A stretch of DNA of 64,000 nucleotides from Streptomyces katrae (GTDB lineage Bacteria; Actinomycetota; Actinomycetes; Streptomycetales; Streptomycetaceae). A model generated the notes under the pieces. That model was not told the origin of the DNA. It did not search any database and was given only the letters and a program-made list of their open reading frames with translations. The DNA lies in assembly GCF_002028425.1 (NCBI RefSeq), contig NZ_CP020042.1:1736001-1800000 (forward strand). The letters are read 5' to 3'. Each line of letters starts with the position of its first letter. The first letter of the stretch is position 1. The position numbers and the translations under genes are program-made. Below are positions 32,709 to 40,059 of the stretch, in pieces.

Positions 32709-33565
32709 GCGGGTGCGAGGTGAGCGGGGCGGAATCCCATGGGGAGGAGTCCCGGCCGAGTCGCATGCGGCGGGGGCGGGCGGCGGGTGTACCGGCCCGG
32801 GCGGCCCCGGCGGTGGGGCAGGGCAGGGGGCCTGCGCTCCAGGTCGCGCTGAACGGGTCGCGGGGGGCCGGTGACGGGGGCGCGGTGCCGCTGTCCCCGG
32901 CGGATCTGGCGGAGTCGGCGCTGGCGGCGGTCGCGGCCGGGGCCGGTGAGGTGCTGGTGCATCCCAGGACCCCCTGCGGGCGGGAGAGCCTCTCGCCCCG
33001 GGTGGTCGGGCCGGTGCTGGCGGAGTTGCGCGGCGCGGGGGTCCGCGTACCCCTGGCGGTGCCGGCGAGAGTGGCGGCCGAGCCGGATCCGGCCGGGCGG
33101 CTGGAGCGGGTGCGGTCCTGGACGGTGCTGCCCGACCGGGCGGTGGTGCCCTTCGCCGAGGCGGGGGCCGAGCCGTTGGGGCGGGCCCTGCTGGAGCGCG
33201 GGGTGGCGGTGGACGCCGTGGTCCCGCTGGGCGGCGGGGCCGGGCCGGAGCCGTTGGCCCGGTTCCTGGCCTGGAGCCCGCCGGGGTTCGGGCGGGTCCG
33301 GCTGGTGGTGGAGCTGGCGGAGCCCGACCCGGCGCTGGTGGCCGGGATGCGCTGGCTGCCCCCGGTGCCGGTCGTGCTGTACGGGCGCGAGGGCGCGGCC
33401 TGGCCCGTGCTGCGGCTGGCGGCGCGGTGCGGTGCGGGCGCGCGGATCGGCGTCGGGGAGGTGCTGTCGCTGCCCGACGGACGGCCGGCCCGTTCCAACG
33501 CCGAACTGGTCGCGGCCGCCCTGCTGTTGTGGGGCGGGGCTACGACGACAGCCGGGAGCCGCTGA
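32705..33565 (+). CDS. Divergent 3-keto-5-aminohexanoate cleavage (BKACE/DUF849) family protein
   Basis: This is a 286-residue protein with a TIM-barrel BKACE pattern: LQVALNGSRGAGDGGAVPLSPADLAESALAAVAAGAGEVLVHPRT resembles the family's first strands, and GARIGVGEVLSLPDGRPARSNAELV resembles its end. BKACE enzymes condense beta-keto acids with acetyl-CoA using zinc. The first metal histidine pair normally reads HxHxR; here it reads LxHxR, and the early acidic residue is also absent, so activity is doubtful. The first 40 residues are an unconserved Arg/Ala-rich extension; an internal start is possible. It overlaps the convergent soxR gene by 26 bp. Confidence 0.68.
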   Translation: MSGCEVSGAESHGEESRPSRMRRGRAAGVPARAAPAVGQGRGPALQVALNGSRGAGDGGAVPLSPADLAESALAAVAAGAGEVLVHPRTPCGRESLSPRVVGPVLAELRGAGVRVPLAVPARVAAEPDPAGRLERVRSWTVLPDRAVVPFAEAGAEPLGRALLERGVAVDAVVPLGGGAGPEPLARFLAWSPPGFGRVRLVVELAEPDPALVAGMRWLPPVPVVLYGREGAAWPVLRLAARCGAGARIGVGEVLSLPDGRPARSNAELVAAALLLWGGATTTAGSR

Positions 33566-33989
33566 GCTCGGCGCCGAAGACGTCGTCGGGGTTGGACAGC
33601 GCGCAGTTCTTCAGCGAGAGGCAGCCGCAGCCGATGCAGTCCGACAAGTGGTCGCGCAGCCGGCTGAGCTGACTGATCCGCTGGTCGAGTTCGGCCCGCC
33701 AGGCCTCGGACAGCCGCGCCCAGTCCTCCCGGGTGGGGGTGCGTTCCTCGGGCAGCTCCGCCAGCGCTTCGCGGATGTTGGCCAGCGGGATGCCCACGCG
33801 CTGGGCGGCGCGCACGAAGGCGACGCGGCGCAGCGTCTCCCGGGTGTAGCGCCGCTGGTTGCCGGAGGTCCGGCGGCTGCTGATCAGGCCCTTGGTCTCG
33901 TAGAAGTGCAGGGCGGAGACGGCTGCTCCGCTGCGTGCGGACAGCTGCCCGACGGTGAGTTCGTGGACGTTCTCGTGAATCTGCGGCAC
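33540..33989 (-). CDS. soxR: Redox-sensitive transcriptional activator SoxR
   Basis: This is a 149-residue MerR-family regulator. ELTVGQLSARSGAAVSALHFYETKGLISSRRTSGNQRRY (residues 10-48) is the DNA-binding domain. Cys118, 121, 123 and 129 in CIGCGCLSLKNC give the C-x2-C-x-C-x5-C motif that holds the [2Fe-2S] cluster. In Streptomyces SoxR responds to redox-active metabolites such as actinorhodin rather than superoxide (known for S. coelicolor). GTG 33989 is used because the helix-turn-helix follows at the normal distance. It is divergent from the maoC-like gene across 109 bp. I see no obvious SoxR box in this gap. Confidence 0.95.
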   Translation of the reverse strand: MPQIHENVHELTVGQLSARSGAAVSALHFYETKGLISSRRTSGNQRRYTRETLRRVAFVRAAQRVGIPLANIREALAELPEERTPTREDWARLSEAWRAELDQRISQLSRLRDHLSDCIGCGCLSLKNCALSNPDDVFGAELSGSRLSS

Positions 33990-34014
33990 AGGTCCGAGGG
34001 TAGCCGCAGGTCCG

Positions 34015-34061
34015 TTGACAGACGTGTCACCCCCCAGCATGCTGAGCAAGCGCTTATTCAG
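34015..34061 (+). promoter_or_regulatory. maoC-like gene promoter with AGCAAGCGCTT operator
   Basis: TTGACA (34015-34020) and CATGCT (34038) have 17-bp spacing. Overlapping the -10 end is the 20-bp palindrome CTGAGCAAGCGCTTATTCAG (34042-34061), with perfect CTGA/TCAG ends and an AAGCGCTT centre. The core recurs at 35241 next to the TetR gene 34551-35195. Confidence 0.65.
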
Positions 34062-34098
34062 ATGCAGGGCCGGATCCCGTGGGAGACAGGGGCAGGGC

Positions 34099-34560
34099 AT
34101 GACCGAACCGAGGATCTTCACCTCCGCCGAGGAGTTGCACGCCGCGATCGGCGAGCCGCTCGGCCCGAGCGGCTGGCTGGAGGTGGACCAGAAGCGGATC
34201 GACCTCTTCGCGGACGCGACCGGCGACCACCAGTGGATCCACGTGGACCCGGAGCGGGCCGCCGCCGGACCCTTCGGCTCCACCATCGCGCACGGCTACC
34301 TGACGCTGTCCCTGCTGCCGAGCCTGGTGCCGCAGGTCATGCGGGTCGAGGGCATGCGGATGGGCATCAACTACGGCCTGGGCAAGGTCCGTTTCCCCGC
34401 GACGGTGCCGGTCGGCTCCCGGCTGCGCGCCACGGCCGTGATCACGGAGGTCACGGAGGCGGGCGGCGGCGTGCAGGTCGCGGCGACGGTGACGGTCGAG
34501 CGCGAGGGCGGCGAGAAGCCGGTGTGCGTGGCGGAGTCGCTGTCCCGCTATTACTTCTGA
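34099..34560 (+). CDS. MaoC family dehydratase
   Basis: This is a 153-residue hot-dog-fold enzyme. IDLFADATGDHQWIHVDPER (near residue 37) is the hydratase 2 motif with catalytic Asp and His, and STIAHGYLTLSL completes it. It would hydrate enoyl-CoA to (R)-3-hydroxyacyl-CoA. ATG 34099 follows GGCAGGGC. The gene is divergent from soxR and controlled by the overlapping palindrome at 34042. It overlaps the convergent TetR gene by 10 bp. Functionally it fits the nearby acyl-CoA dehydrogenases. Confidence 0.92.
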   Translation: MTEPRIFTSAEELHAAIGEPLGPSGWLEVDQKRIDLFADATGDHQWIHVDPERAAAGPFGSTIAHGYLTLSLLPSLVPQVMRVEGMRMGINYGLGKVRFPATVPVGSRLRATAVITEVTEAGGGVQVAATVTVEREGGEKPVCVAESLSRYYF

Positions 34561-35195
34561 CCGGCCCCGGCGGCGGGGCGCGTGCCCACCATGCGCAGGA
34601 CGAGGTCGGAGTAGAGGGCTCCGACCTCGTCGGGCGTGCGCTGCCCGTCCGCGTTGAACCAGCGGGCCACGTCGATGCACAGGGACAGGACGGCGAGGGT
34701 GGTTCCGGGCACGTCGGGGACGTCGAACTCCCCCGCCCGCACGCCCTCGGAGAGGATGCGCCGCACGGCGGCGTCGCTGAGCCGGCGCAGGGCGACGATC
34801 TCGGAGCGGTGCTCGGGGCCGAGGGCGTCGAGCTCGTACTGGACGACGCGCGCGGTGGTGTGGTGCGCGGCGTGCCAGCGCACGAAGGACCGTACGGCGG
34901 CGTCGAGCCGCTCGGCCGCCGCCCCGGGGCCGGAGGCGGCGGTCTCCAGGATCTCCAGGGCCTTGTCGTGGCCGATGCGGCTGATCCGGTGGAGCAGCTC
35001 TTCCTTGGTCTTGTAGTGGATGTAGAGGGCGGCGGGGCTCATGCCGGCGCGCCCCGCGATGTCGCGGGTGGTGGTCGCGTGGTAGCCGCGCTCGGCGAAG
35101 GCCTCGACGGCCGCCACGAGCAGCCGCCGCGCGGCGTCCGGGGTGACCTCCGACCACGCCTGGTAGCCGTCGGTGGTCTCCGCCGCGCTGTCCAT
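34551..35195 (-). CDS. TetR/AcrR family regulator
   Basis: This is a 214-residue protein. The DNA-binding domain is LLVAAVEAFAERGYHATTTRDIAGRAGMSPAALYIHYKTKEELLHRIS (residues 25-72). The C-terminal domain (VRSFVRWHAAHHTTARVVQYELDALGPEHRSEIVALRR) is of the type found in acyl-CoA-responsive KstR-like repressors. It lies between the convergent maoC-like gene and the acyl-CoA dehydrogenase gene upstream on the same strand. The palindromes at 35241 (its own promoter) and 34042 (maoC promoter) are likely targets. Confidence 0.9.
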   Translation of the reverse strand: MDSAAETTDGYQAWSEVTPDAARRLLVAAVEAFAERGYHATTTRDIAGRAGMSPAALYIHYKTKEELLHRISRIGHDKALEILETAASGPGAAAERLDAAVRSFVRWHAAHHTTARVVQYELDALGPEHRSEIVALRRLSDAAVRRILSEGVRAGEFDVPDVPGTTLAVLSLCIDVARWFNADGQRTPDEVGALYSDLVLRMVGTRPAAGAGQK

Positions 35196-35240
35196 CGCTC
35201 ACCCTCTCCGCCCTGTAGGAAGGAAACAGCTTACCGGAGG

Positions 35241-35260
35241 GTGAGCAAGCGCTTAGGAAC
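35241..35260. promoter_or_regulatory. AGCAAGCGCTTA operator upstream of the TetR gene
   Basis: GTGAGCAAGCGCTTAGGAAC shares TGAGCAAGCGCTTA (14 bases) with the maoC promoter site. It is 46 bp before the TetR start and just past the stop of the acyl-CoA dehydrogenase gene, so it most likely mediates autoregulation. Confidence 0.6.
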
Positions 35261-35278
35261 CGTGCGGCGGGCTCGGGC

Positions 35279-36433
35279 TCAGAAGGCGGAGACCCCCGTG
35301 CGGGCCCGGCCGATCAGCAGCTTCTGGATCTGGCTGGTGCCCTCGTAGAGGGTCATGACGCGGGCGTCGCGCAGCAGCTTCCCGGCCGGGTACTCGTCGA
35401 TGTAGCCGTAGCCGCCGTGCACCTGGAGGGCGTTGGAGGCGGCGCGCACGGCGGCCTCGGAGGCGAAGAGCTTGGCGGTGGAGGCCTCGGTGGCGAAGGG
35501 CCGCCCGCGGTCGACGAGGTCGGCGACCCGCCAGGTGAGCAGCCGGGCGGCGTCCACATCGACCGAGATGTCGGCGATCAGCTCCTGGACCAGCTGGTGG
35601 TGGGCGATCGGCTTGCCGAACTGCTCGCGCTGCGCCGCGTACGACACGGCCGCGTCCAGGGCGGCCTGGGCGATGCCGACGCAGCCGGCGGCCACCGACA
35701 TCCGGCCCTTGGCCAGGGCGGACATCGCGACGGAGAAGCCCTTGCCCTCGGGGCCGAGCATCGCGGAGGCGGGGACGCGGACACCGTCGAGGGTGAGTTC
35801 GGCGGTGGCCTGGCCGCGCAGTCCGAGTTTGCCGTGGACCTCGCGGCGGGTCAGGCCGGGGGTGTCGGCGGGGACGAGGAAGGCGGAGATCCCGCGGTGG
35901 CCGGGGTCGGCGGGGTCGGTCCGGGCGAACAGCAGGACCACGTCGGCCCAGGTCCCGTTGGTGATGAACATCTTGCTGCCGGTGATGACGTAGCCGTCCC
36001 CCTCGCGCACGGCGCGGGTGGTGAGCGCGGCGGCGTCCGAGCCGGTGCCGGGCTCGGTCAGGCCGAAGCAGCCGAGGGCCTCGCCGGAGCAGAGGCGGGG
36101 CAGCCAGGATCGTTTCTGCTCCTCGGTCCCCCAGGCGGCGACGGTCTTGGCGACCAGGCCGAGGGAGACGGAGACGATACCGCGCACGGAGGAGTCCCCG
36201 CGGCCGAGCTCCTCGGTGACCAGGGCGTAGGAGAGGTGGTCGCCGCCGGAGCCGCCGTACTCCTCGGGGACGGTGAGGCCGAGGAAGCCGACGTCCCCGA
36301 GCTTCTTCACGATCGCCCGGTCCACGCTCTCGGCGCGGTCCCACTCGGCGGCGTACGGGGAGACCTCGCGCTCGGTGAACGCACGGGCGAGCCGGCGCAC
36401 GGCCTCCTGCTCCTCGCTGAGCTCCAGGTTCAC
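35279..36433 (-). CDS. Acyl-CoA dehydrogenase
   Basis: This is a 384-residue, family-typical acyl-CoA dehydrogenase. It starts MNLELSEEQEAVRRLARAFTE and contains GCFGLTEPGTGSDAA (flavin site, near residue 131), GSKMFITNGTWADVV and FLVPADTPGLTRREVHGKLGLRG. The C-terminal QVHGGYGYIDEYPAGKLLRDARVMTLYEGTSQIQKLLIGR block includes the catalytic Glu region (YEGT). It oxidises a short- or branched-chain acyl-CoA and passes electrons to ETF. It is divergent from the TetR gene at 36508 with the AACTA-N7-TAGTT operator between them. Confidence 0.93.
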   Translation of the reverse strand: MNLELSEEQEAVRRLARAFTEREVSPYAAEWDRAESVDRAIVKKLGDVGFLGLTVPEEYGGSGGDHLSYALVTEELGRGDSSVRGIVSVSLGLVAKTVAAWGTEEQKRSWLPRLCSGEALGCFGLTEPGTGSDAAALTTRAVREGDGYVITGSKMFITNGTWADVVLLFARTDPADPGHRGISAFLVPADTPGLTRREVHGKLGLRGQATAELTLDGVRVPASAMLGPEGKGFSVAMSALAKGRMSVAAGCVGIAQAALDAAVSYAAQREQFGKPIAHHQLVQELIADISVDVDAARLLTWRVADLVDRGRPFATEASTAKLFASEAAVRAASNALQVHGGYGYIDEYPAGKLLRDARVMTLYEGTSQIQKLLIGRARTGVSAF

Positions 36434-36461
36434 GGGGTCCCTCCGGGGCGTGGGCGCAGTT

Positions 36462-36478
36462 AACTACCAGCGCTAGTT
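36462..36478. promoter_or_regulatory. AACTA-N7-TAGTT operator in the acyl-CoA dehydrogenase/TetR gap
   Basis: AACTACCAGCGCTAGTT is an inverted repeat (5-bp arms, 7-bp spacer) between the divergent starts 36433 and 36508. The same element, with one spacer change when read on the other strand, is at 40018 before the aldehyde dehydrogenase gene. Confidence 0.7.
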
Positions 36479-36507
36479 TATGGCGCGCGGGGCCTACTAT
36501 GTGGCGC

Positions 36508-37188
36508 ATGGCCAGACCGCGCAAGCCCCTCCTCAGCCGGGACCGCATCATCCAGGCGGCGGGCGAACTGGTGGACGCGGAGGGGCTGGAGGCCGTCTCG
36601 ACACGGCGGCTGGCGGCCGCGCTCGGGGTGAGCGGGCCATCCCTCTACAACCACTTCCGGACGAAGGACGCGATCCTGGAGGCGGTGGCGGACGCGGTGA
36701 GCGCGCGGGTCGACCTGTCGATGTTCGACACCGGTGACGGGCCCCTTGACTGGCGGGCCGCCCTGCACGCCTGGGCCCACTCCTACCGCGCCGCCCTGGC
36801 GGACCACCCGAACATCGTGCCGGTACTGGCCCGCGGGCCGGGCCGCCGTCCCGCGGGACTCCGCCTGGCGGACGCGGTGTTCGGCGCCATGACGGCGGCG
36901 GGCTGGCCGCCGGCCCACGCGACCCGGATCGGCGCCCTGATGCGGTACTTCATCCTGGGCTCGGCGGTGGCCTCGTTCGCCCGGGGCTTCGTGGACGACG
37001 AGACCGCCTACGACCCGGCGGACTACCCCCACCTGGGCCAGGCCCACCTCCTGGCGGAGCGCCGGCACGAGGTGGACGAGGGCGCCTTCGAAACGGGCCT
37101 GACGGCCCTCCTGGACGGCCTGACCCTCCAGTACGACTCCCTCCACCACGAACCCCACCGGAGTCCTCCGGGCCCCGCCAGCACCTGA
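36508..37188 (+). CDS. TetR family regulator with TetR C-terminal-type domain
   Basis: This is a 226-residue regulator. MARPRKPLLSRDRIIQAAGELVDAEGLEAVSTRRLAAALGVSGPSLYNHFRTKDAIL carries the helix-turn-helix (residues 10-57). The C-terminal region (GALMRYFILGSAVASFARGF) resembles the tetracycline-repressor-like ligand domain. An ATG 9 bp upstream (36499) is a possible alternative start. It is divergent from the acyl-CoA dehydrogenase. The palindrome at 36462 and its copy at 40018 are its likely operators, which would link the dehydrogenase to the alcohol/aldehyde dehydrogenase operon. Confidence 0.9.
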   Translation: MARPRKPLLSRDRIIQAAGELVDAEGLEAVSTRRLAAALGVSGPSLYNHFRTKDAILEAVADAVSARVDLSMFDTGDGPLDWRAALHAWAHSYRAALADHPNIVPVLARGPGRRPAGLRLADAVFGAMTAAGWPPAHATRIGALMRYFILGSAVASFARGFVDDETAYDPADYPHLGQAHLLAERRHEVDEGAFETGLTALLDGLTLQYDSLHHEPHRSPPGPAST

Positions 37189-37201
37189 GGCCCGGGGTTT
37201 T

Positions 37202-37300
37202 CAGCCTCGCCGGCGTTCGAGGCACGGGGTCCGGGGCGGAGCCCCTGGGGGCACCTCTGGGGGTCCCCCCGGACGGAGTCTGGGGGAGGTAGCTGGGGGA
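37202..37300. repeat. Dispersed intergenic repeat, copy 1
   Basis: The stretch contains CGCCGGCGTTCGAGGC, GGGGTCCGGGGCGGAGCCCC and GGGGGTCCCCCCGGACGGAG in that order. An inverted copy with the same three blocks is at 59744-59866. It lies in the 204-bp convergent gap between the TetR and alcohol dehydrogenase genes. It has strong hairpin potential. Confidence 0.65.
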
Positions 37301-37358
37301 GAAGCGGAGAAGGGGCTGGCCGGGGAGACGGCTCCGCGCAGCGGCGCCCCAGCCCACG

Positions 37359-37393
37359 CGCACCCGCACCCGCACCCGCACCCGCACCCGCAC
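37359..37393. repeat. Hexanucleotide tandem repeat (CGCACC)n
   Basis: Nearly six exact copies of CGCACC end at the stop codon of the alcohol dehydrogenase gene. Confidence 0.9.
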
Positions 37394-38472
37394 TAGAACA
37401 CGACCAGCGACCGCCCGCCCTTACCCGCGACCATCGCCTCGAACGCGGCCGGGATCCCGTCCAGCCCGATCCGGTCGGTGACCATCGCCCCCAGATCCAG
37501 CCGGCCCGCCCGGACATGCTCGGCGATCACCGGCAGATCCCGCGCCGGATCACTGTTCCCGTACACGCACCCGCTGAGCGTCCGCGCGAAGTGGAAGATC
37601 TCCAGCGCGTGGAAGCTCACCCGCTGCTCCTTCCCCCCGATCCCGACGACCGTCGTCCGCCCGCCCCGCCGCGTCGACTCCCACGCGGCCCGGATGGTCT
37701 CCGCGCGCCCCACGCACTCGACGGCGACGTCCGCCCCCTGCCCGCCGGTCAGCGCACGGATGTCCTTCGCCGTGGTCTCCGACGCCAGGACGAACTCGGT
37801 CGCCCCGGCGGCCCGCGCCAGCTCCTCCTTGGCCGGGGAGACGTCGACGGCGACGACCGGCCCGGCGCCGGCGATCCGCGCCGCCTGGAGGGCGGCGAGG
37901 CCGACCCCGCCGACGCCGAACACCGCCACCGACTCCCCCGCCCGGACCCGGGCGCTGTGCTGCACGGCCCCGTACCCGGTCAGCACCGCGCAGCCCAGCA
38001 GCGCGGCCTCCTGGAGCGGGATCCCGGCGGGCGCGGGCAGCACGCAGTTGGCCGCGACGACGGTCTCCTCGGCGAACGCGGCGACGTTCAGCCCGGGGTG
38101 CAGTTCCACGCCCTCCGCGTCGTGGGCGTAGACCGCGCCGACCCCGGACAGGGCCTTGGCGCAGAGCCAGACCTCGCCGATCCGGCAGTGGTGGCACTCC
38201 CCGCAGGACGGCGCCCAGTTGAGCACCACCCCGTCGCCGGGGGCGACGTGGGTCACGCCCTCCCCGACGGCGAGGACCGTCCCCGCGCCCTCGTGGCCGA
38301 GGACGGCGGGGACGGGCACCCGCATGGTGCCGTCGGTGAGGGAGAGGTCGGAGTGGCAGACCCCGGCGGCGGCGAGCCGCACCCGGACCTGCCCGGGGCC
38401 GGGATCGGGCAGCACGATCTCCCGTATCTCCAGCGGGGCTCCGACGGCGGGCAGGATGGCGGCGCGGACCAT
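37393..38472 (-). CDS. Zinc-dependent alcohol dehydrogenase (class III-like)
   Basis: This is a 359-residue medium-chain dehydrogenase. Catalytic-zinc residues are Cys in GVCHSDLS and GHEGAG. The structural-zinc lobe is CGECHHCRIGEVWLC, with the standard four cysteines. VAVFGVGGVGLAALQAARIAGA is the NAD-binding Rossmann motif and VVAVDVSPAKEELA follows it. It oxidises an alcohol, or possibly a mycothiol adduct, to the aldehyde. It follows the aldehyde dehydrogenase gene by 69 bp on the same strand, so the pair would carry an alcohol to the acid. Confidence 0.92.
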   Translation of the reverse strand: MVRAAILPAVGAPLEIREIVLPDPGPGQVRVRLAAAGVCHSDLSLTDGTMRVPVPAVLGHEGAGTVLAVGEGVTHVAPGDGVVLNWAPSCGECHHCRIGEVWLCAKALSGVGAVYAHDAEGVELHPGLNVAAFAEETVVAANCVLPAPAGIPLQEAALLGCAVLTGYGAVQHSARVRAGESVAVFGVGGVGLAALQAARIAGAGPVVAVDVSPAKEELARAAGATEFVLASETTAKDIRALTGGQGADVAVECVGRAETIRAAWESTRRGGRTTVVGIGGKEQRVSFHALEIFHFARTLSGCVYGNSDPARDLPVIAEHVRAGRLDLGAMVTDRIGLDGIPAAFEAMVAGKGGRSLVVF

Positions 38473-38541
38473 GGTCGTCGTCTCCGTGTCGTGTCTTCGG
38501 TGGCTCGGGCGCGTTCGGCGTATCGGACGTACGGGTGGGGC

Positions 38542-39954
38542 TCAGAACTGCAGGGACTTGGTCTGGAGGTACTCCGCCAGACCGTGCGGGCCGAGCTCGC
38601 GGCCCACGCCCGACTGCTTGTAGCCGCCGAAGGGGGCGAGCACGTTGAAGCGGCCGCCGTTGATGTCCACCTGTCCGGTGTCCATGCGGCGCGCGAAGGC
38701 CACGGCCGTCTCGGCGTCCGCCGCCCACACCGCGCCGCCCAGCCCGTAGACCGTGCCGTTGGCGATCCGCAGGGCCTCCTCCTCGTCCTCGTAGGAGAGG
38801 ATCGCCAGCACGGGGCCGAAGATCTCCTCCTGGGCGATGGCCATGTCCGGGGTGACGTCGGCGAAGACGGTCGGGGCGACGAAGTACCCGCTCTCCCGGG
38901 GCGCGTCGAGGCCGCCCGCGACCAGGCGCGCGCCTTCCTCCACGCCCTTGGCGATGTATCCGCGGACACGGTCGCGCTGCTTGGCGTTGACGACCGGCCC
39001 GAGGCGCGTGCCGGGGTCGCGGGGGTCGCCCGCGGGGTACTTGGCGACGGCGGCGGCCGCGAGGGCGACGGCTTCCTCGTACTGGTCCCGGTGGACGAGC
39101 ATGCGGGTGAGCGCGTTGCAGCTCTGGCCGGTGTTGTTCATGACGTGTCCGACGCCCGCCGCGACGGCCTTGGCCAGATCGGCCCCGGGCAGGATGACGT
39201 TCGCCGACTTGCCGCCGAGTTCGAGGGCGACGCGCTTGACGGCGGCTCCGGCGATGGCGCCGATCTTCTTGCCGACGGCGGTCGAGCCGGTGAAGGAGAC
39301 GAGGTCCACCCCTTCGTGCTCGGCCAGGGCCTGGCCGGCGACCGGGCCGGTACCGGTCACCAGGTTGAAGACTCCGGCCGGGATGCCCGCCTCGTGCACG
39401 GCTTCGGCGAAGAGCTGTGCGGTCAGCGGGGTGTCCTCGGCCGGCTTGAGGACGATGGTGCAGCCGGCGGCGAGAGCGGGTGCCACCTTGGCAACGACCT
39501 GGTGCAGCGGATAGTTCCACGGCGTGATCGCCCCGACCACACCGACCGGCTCCATGAACACGGTGGAGTGTCCGAGCCGCTCCTCGAAGGGGTACGAGGC
39601 GGCCAGTTCGGCGTACGAGGAGGCCACCGCGATGGGTGCGCCGACGTGCACGGCCTCCGCGAAGCCGAGCGGGGAGCCCAGTTCGGCGGTGACGGTCTCG
39701 GCGATCTCCCCCTTGCGGGCGACCAGCACGTCCCTCAGGGCCCCGATCAGCGCGGCGCGCTCGGCCGCGGGGGTGGCCGCCCAGCCGGGGAAGGCCGCGC
39801 GGGCGGCGCGTACGGCGGCGTCCACGTCCTCGGCCGTGCCGGCCGGGACACCGGCGATGACCCGCTCGTCGGCCGGGTTGACGACCTCGATCCGGCCGGA
39901 TCCGGCGGCGGGCCGCCACTCCCCGCCGATGTACATCCCGTCGTGGGCCTTCAT
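38542..39954 (-). CDS. Aldehyde dehydrogenase
   Basis: This is a 470-residue NAD(P)-dependent aldehyde dehydrogenase. TPWNYPLHQVVAKVAPALAAGC and LKPAEDTPLTA bind the cofactor, FTGSTAVGKKI follows, Glu245 (VALELGGKSAN) is the general base and Cys279 (NNTGQSCNALTRM) the nucleophile. ATG 39954 (MKAHDGMYIGGEW) is the conserved start; a longer frame would begin inside the operator region. It is the first gene of the operon with the alcohol dehydrogenase, with the AACTA-N7-TAGTT operator 64 bp upstream. Confidence 0.93.
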   Translation of the reverse strand: MKAHDGMYIGGEWRPAAGSGRIEVVNPADERVIAGVPAGTAEDVDAAVRAARAAFPGWAATPAAERAALIGALRDVLVARKGEIAETVTAELGSPLGFAEAVHVGAPIAVASSYAELAASYPFEERLGHSTVFMEPVGVVGAITPWNYPLHQVVAKVAPALAAGCTIVLKPAEDTPLTAQLFAEAVHEAGIPAGVFNLVTGTGPVAGQALAEHEGVDLVSFTGSTAVGKKIGAIAGAAVKRVALELGGKSANVILPGADLAKAVAAGVGHVMNNTGQSCNALTRMLVHRDQYEEAVALAAAAVAKYPAGDPRDPGTRLGPVVNAKQRDRVRGYIAKGVEEGARLVAGGLDAPRESGYFVAPTVFADVTPDMAIAQEEIFGPVLAILSYEDEEEALRIANGTVYGLGGAVWAADAETAVAFARRMDTGQVDINGGRFNVLAPFGGYKQSGVGRELGPHGLAEYLQTKSLQF

Positions 39955-40017
39955 CGCATTCCTCCCGAGCACGCACGAGCGCGTAGACGCGCGGACCTGA
40001 CGTCCGACCACCCTACA

Positions 40018-40034
40018 AACTAGCGCCGGTAGTT
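40018..40034. promoter_or_regulatory. AACTA-N7-TAGTT operator before the aldehyde/alcohol dehydrogenase operon
   Basis: AACTAGCGCCGGTAGTT lies 64 bp upstream of the aldehyde dehydrogenase start. Its reverse complement, AACTACCGGCGCTAGTT, differs from the 36462 site by one base. Confidence 0.7.
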
Positions 40035-40059
40035 TTCGGACGGCCAGGGGTCGCGGGGG

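Noticed and set aside
33989..34099. SoxR box in the soxR/maoC gap
   Set aside because: No CCTCAAG...CTTGAGG-type palindrome is present. The clear palindrome there belongs to the AGCAAGCGCTT class.
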